Shown: piece by piece, positions 62,006 through 64,000 of the stretch
How positions within the stretch are numbered: position 1 is the stretch's first letter
Layout: every line of letters starts with the position of its first letter
Assembly: GCF_020687385.1 (NCBI RefSeq)
Contig: NZ_JAJEQM010000006.1
Span: 103,929-167,928 of the forward strand
Length of the DNA: 64,000 bases
Source: Hominilimicola fabiformis
GTDB taxonomy: Bacteria > Bacillota > Clostridia > UBA1381
Direction of reading: 5' to 3'
Position numbers and translations under genes: made by a program
Notes under the pieces: model-generated
The model's input: only the letters and a program-made list of their open reading frames with translations
The model's database searches: none
What the model was told of the DNA's origin: nothing

Positions 62006-63924
62006 TAACTATCACCTCCAACAGTCTTATTATCTTTTTGAGACATATTTTTTAAATAAACATTCTCAGTTTTTGTATCTATAATTACAAGCCATGTTTG
62101 TTCGCTCAAAGGTGTTTCCGTGTGATAATATAAATTATCGCCATAATTTATTTCACCGTTCATATACAAATAAGGAACAGAATAGTCCACTGTTTCTTTT
62201 GTCATGGCTTCATTTATTGCCTTTTTCTTATCTCCGACAGTCATATTGTCCCAATTTTCATATGGGGAGAACACTCGTCCGTACGAAGAGTATCCTGTAC
62301 TTGGATTTTTTACTGATAGATAAAAATGCACACCATCCCACTTTAATGAAGTTGTTGTTCCATCATCCTCTGTAACTTCAAATATTGTACCGGTATAATC
62401 AGAGTCAATCCTGAATGTTGTATATATTGTACTCTTGCCAAACGATAATTCCTTTTCACCGTCTATAAAATCATATGTCAAAGAGTTGCCTTTATCCAAG
62501 TGACATACATTATTAGAGACAGTCAATGTAGTATCTATTTTATCAGTATCCTTATTATATGCAAGAAACTGATGTCCACCTTCAATTTCTTCATTAGCAA
62601 TAATAGAATGTAATTCACTGAAATCAACAATTAAAGAATTATGTTTTCTGTATTCCTCAATTTTAATGTTCATAGGGTAGGAGATAGAATTATACTCTGC
62701 TTTAATATAAATTATTTTTTCAAATGTAGAGCCAACACTATCTGTTAAAGACAATGTTAATCTATACTCATTTCCACTGATAAATTTATCATATTGCCAA
62801 TCTATATTGGTTGAATATATGTTGTTTGAATAAGAAACGGTTGAATATTTTGTATCCGATTCACGTCTTTCTAAAAGAAAACTATAATGACTAACACTTA
62901 TTCCTTCGGATTGTAAATACTCACCAGTGATATGCAAATTGCTATATGATAAGGATAGGGGAGCAAGTTGCGTGTTTTCAGATAAATCTATCTCTCTTGT
63001 TACATTTGTTCCGTTCACACTTTCAAAGTTCTCGTACAATGTAATCGTAGGAGGTGTGTTTGTATCAAAGTAATATTGGTCTGTATCTATGTAATTACAA
63101 TATATTGTATATGTATCATTGACAGAAACCTTAAGTTTACCACTTACAACCGCATAACCAAATTTAGGTTCACCATATGTATCTAAATCATCCGTTGAGT
63201 TGAACCATTTGACTGTCTTGTCGCCTCTCTCAGGGTCTTTTTTATATGCGTCATATTTTGGCAAAAAGTAATAATATTTTTTGATTTTTGCAAACGTATT
63301 CCCAACCTTAATATAGTAGTTCGCATTTTCATCATATCGTGTCCACAATTCTTTGTGTGGATTATTATCGGAAGTTTTTGTTAATGTACAATCCTTAAAA
63401 TACATTTGCGTATGAGGATTTATCTTTAGAATTCGATTGCCATTCATTTCAGAACTATTCAAACCATAATATGTTCCTTGATTAGATCCTACGGACTCAG
63501 CACCTGATAAAATTTCCATAACAGTACCTTTACCAATCCAAGATGATGGAACATATGTTTTCTCCTTTGTAGGATCAAAACTGTCCTTTTCGTATATTCT
63601 CATCTTCCAAGTGTACATCTCGCCGGCACCAAATGAAAACGTGGTTTCATCACTTGTTCTATTGTTATCCGATTTGTATATCTTATATGTTGGAATGTTA
63701 TTCTTAATAGGGTATGTAACCAACGAACTATAATTATTTTCTTGCAAATTTTGTATATCAAAATTATCAAAGTAATATTCATAATTGTTGTCATCTATCA
63801 TTAATCGTGCTTTTGCAATCTTTCCGCTTGATTGTAATTCACATTGAAAATCAACTTTCTCATTTGGATTTACAACTTCTGCGTGTGGATATTGCAATGC
63901 TGGTTTTCTAAGCAAATGTTTCAC
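62005..63924 (-). CDS. Large phage tail protein with a LamG-like C-terminal region
   Basis: 639 residues, beta-rich and Tyr/Asn-rich. N-terminal RKPALQYPHAEVVNPNEKVD and KIAKARLMIDDNNYEYYFDN; middle with fibronectin-like SLSYSNLHITGEYLQSEGIS; C-terminal concanavalin/LamG-like strands (STIYTTFRIDSDYTGTIFEV, TSLKWDGVHFYLSVKNPSTG, QTWLVIIDTKTENVYLKNMS, about 480-630). Probably a tail or baseplate protein with carbohydrate-facing surface. It starts at GTG 63924 with no strong ribosome site, so the start is uncertain. Confidence 0.62.
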   Translation of the reverse strand: MKHLLRKPALQYPHAEVVNPNEKVDFQCELQSSGKIAKARLMIDDNNYEYYFDNFDIQNLQENNYSSLVTYPIKNNIPTYKIYKSDNNRTSDETTFSFGAGEMYTWKMRIYEKDSFDPTKEKTYVPSSWIGKGTVMEILSGAESVGSNQGTYYGLNSSEMNGNRILKINPHTQMYFKDCTLTKTSDNNPHKELWTRYDENANYYIKVGNTFAKIKKYYYFLPKYDAYKKDPERGDKTVKWFNSTDDLDTYGEPKFGYAVVSGKLKVSVNDTYTIYCNYIDTDQYYFDTNTPPTITLYENFESVNGTNVTREIDLSENTQLAPLSLSYSNLHITGEYLQSEGISVSHYSFLLERRESDTKYSTVSYSNNIYSTNIDWQYDKFISGNEYRLTLSLTDSVGSTFEKIIYIKAEYNSISYPMNIKIEEYRKHNSLIVDFSELHSIIANEEIEGGHQFLAYNKDTDKIDTTLTVSNNVCHLDKGNSLTYDFIDGEKELSFGKSTIYTTFRIDSDYTGTIFEVTEDDGTTTSLKWDGVHFYLSVKNPSTGYSSYGRVFSPYENWDNMTVGDKKKAINEAMTKETVDYSVPYLYMNGEINYGDNLYYHTETPLSEQTWLVIIDTKTENVYLKNMSQKDNKTVGGDS

Positions 63925-63947
63925 CGTTACTGAAAACTTATAAAAAG

Positions 63948-64000
63948 TTATAAACCTTTATGTTTCATTCCTACTTCATCGTATATGCTTTTGACATGAT
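63948..64000 (-). CDS. Possible C-terminal end of the next upstream phage gene
   Basis: One minus-strand frame is open from the window edge to TAA at 63948-63950 and reads HVKSIYDEVGMKHKGL, a believable C-terminus, 23 nt before the next gene. Other frames stop sooner. Only about 16 codons are visible, so this is tentative. Confidence 0.3.
   Translation of the reverse strand, partial: HVKSIYDEVGMKHKGL

Larger units (their letters stand above)
45000..64000 (-). mobile_element. Siphovirus-like prophage, distal late region (continues past the right edge)
   Basis: Contiguous leftward genes for tail/baseplate, fibres, holin and endolysin with 1-4 nt overlaps, AT-rich compared with the host genes, plus typical passengers (GIY-YIG endonuclease, IS200/IS605). 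The left limit is placed in the non-coding junction and is approximate. Integrase, repressor, head, terminase and tape-measure genes are not in view, so completeness and activity cannot be judged. Confidence 0.88.

Overview
The window is low-GC chromosomal DNA from an endospore-forming anaerobic Firmicute of the class Clostridia, probably a gut or plant-fibre organism. The evidence is CIRCE-controlled groESL, the yabM-yabN-yabO-yabP-yabQ-divIC-yabR order, sporulation proteins (SipL-like SPOCS/LysM, YabP, YabQ, LonB-like ATPase), strong TTGACA/TATAAT promoters with 17-bp spacers, AGGAGG ribosome sites and many Rho-independent hairpins. Genus cannot be fixed from the sequence alone.

Layout, 1-45 kb (host): a partial class A penicillin-binding protein (minus); a small BofC-like membrane protein; groES-groEL; a compact convergent-promoter locus at 4.73-5.09 kb that looks like a type I toxin-antitoxin; ptsI (minus); a malic enzyme followed 13 nt later by a PL26-type rhamnogalacturonan exolyase; a secreted SLH/bactofilin-like surface protein; rhamnulokinase; a SipL-like spore protein; cysS, mini-RNase III, split transketolase and a lipoprotein; a CarD regulator with ispD-ispF; an HAD phosphatase-GtrA fusion; aroA (minus); the yabM-to-yabR block with HU inserted; a GT-C-like membrane protein with DUF6273; pncB; tsaC; ywlE-rimI-tsaD; aroB; lspA-rluD; ddl-murI-DUF1934-ctpA; and a LonB-like AAA+ protein that lacks the Lon protease domain. 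Rhamnulokinase plus the exolyase suggest use of pectic rhamnogalacturonan I. TsaC, RimI and TsaD sit close together and serve t6A synthesis and ribosomal protein acetylation. Ddl, MurI and LspA serve the envelope.

Three intergenic regions (13.3, 24.1 and 35.1 kb) carry related dispersed repeats: a short GTAGGGGCGAYCATNGGTCGCC palindrome and a ~95-120 bp MITE-like element made of hairpins with imperfect GCCACCACTC termini. At 35.1 kb the composite is duplicated in tandem with a 160-bp period.

45-64 kb is the distal late region of a siphovirus-like prophage, transcribed leftward: tail/baseplate proteins, several fibre proteins, a phi-LC3-type holin, an Amidase_2 endolysin, more fibre/adhesin genes, an XkdX-family peptide, a membrane/coiled-coil protein and a GIY-YIG endonuclease. 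Genes are tightly packed, mostly with 1-4 nt overlaps. An intact IS200/IS605 element (tnpA-tnpB) sits between two late genes. The prophage runs off the right edge; integrase, head, terminase and tape-measure genes are not in view. The junction between the LonB-like gene and the prophage (44.92-45.45 kb) has no gene but holds a strong promoter, iterated short motifs, a tRNA-like acceptor/T-arm fold and the late-operon terminator, so it is the best place to look for the attachment site.
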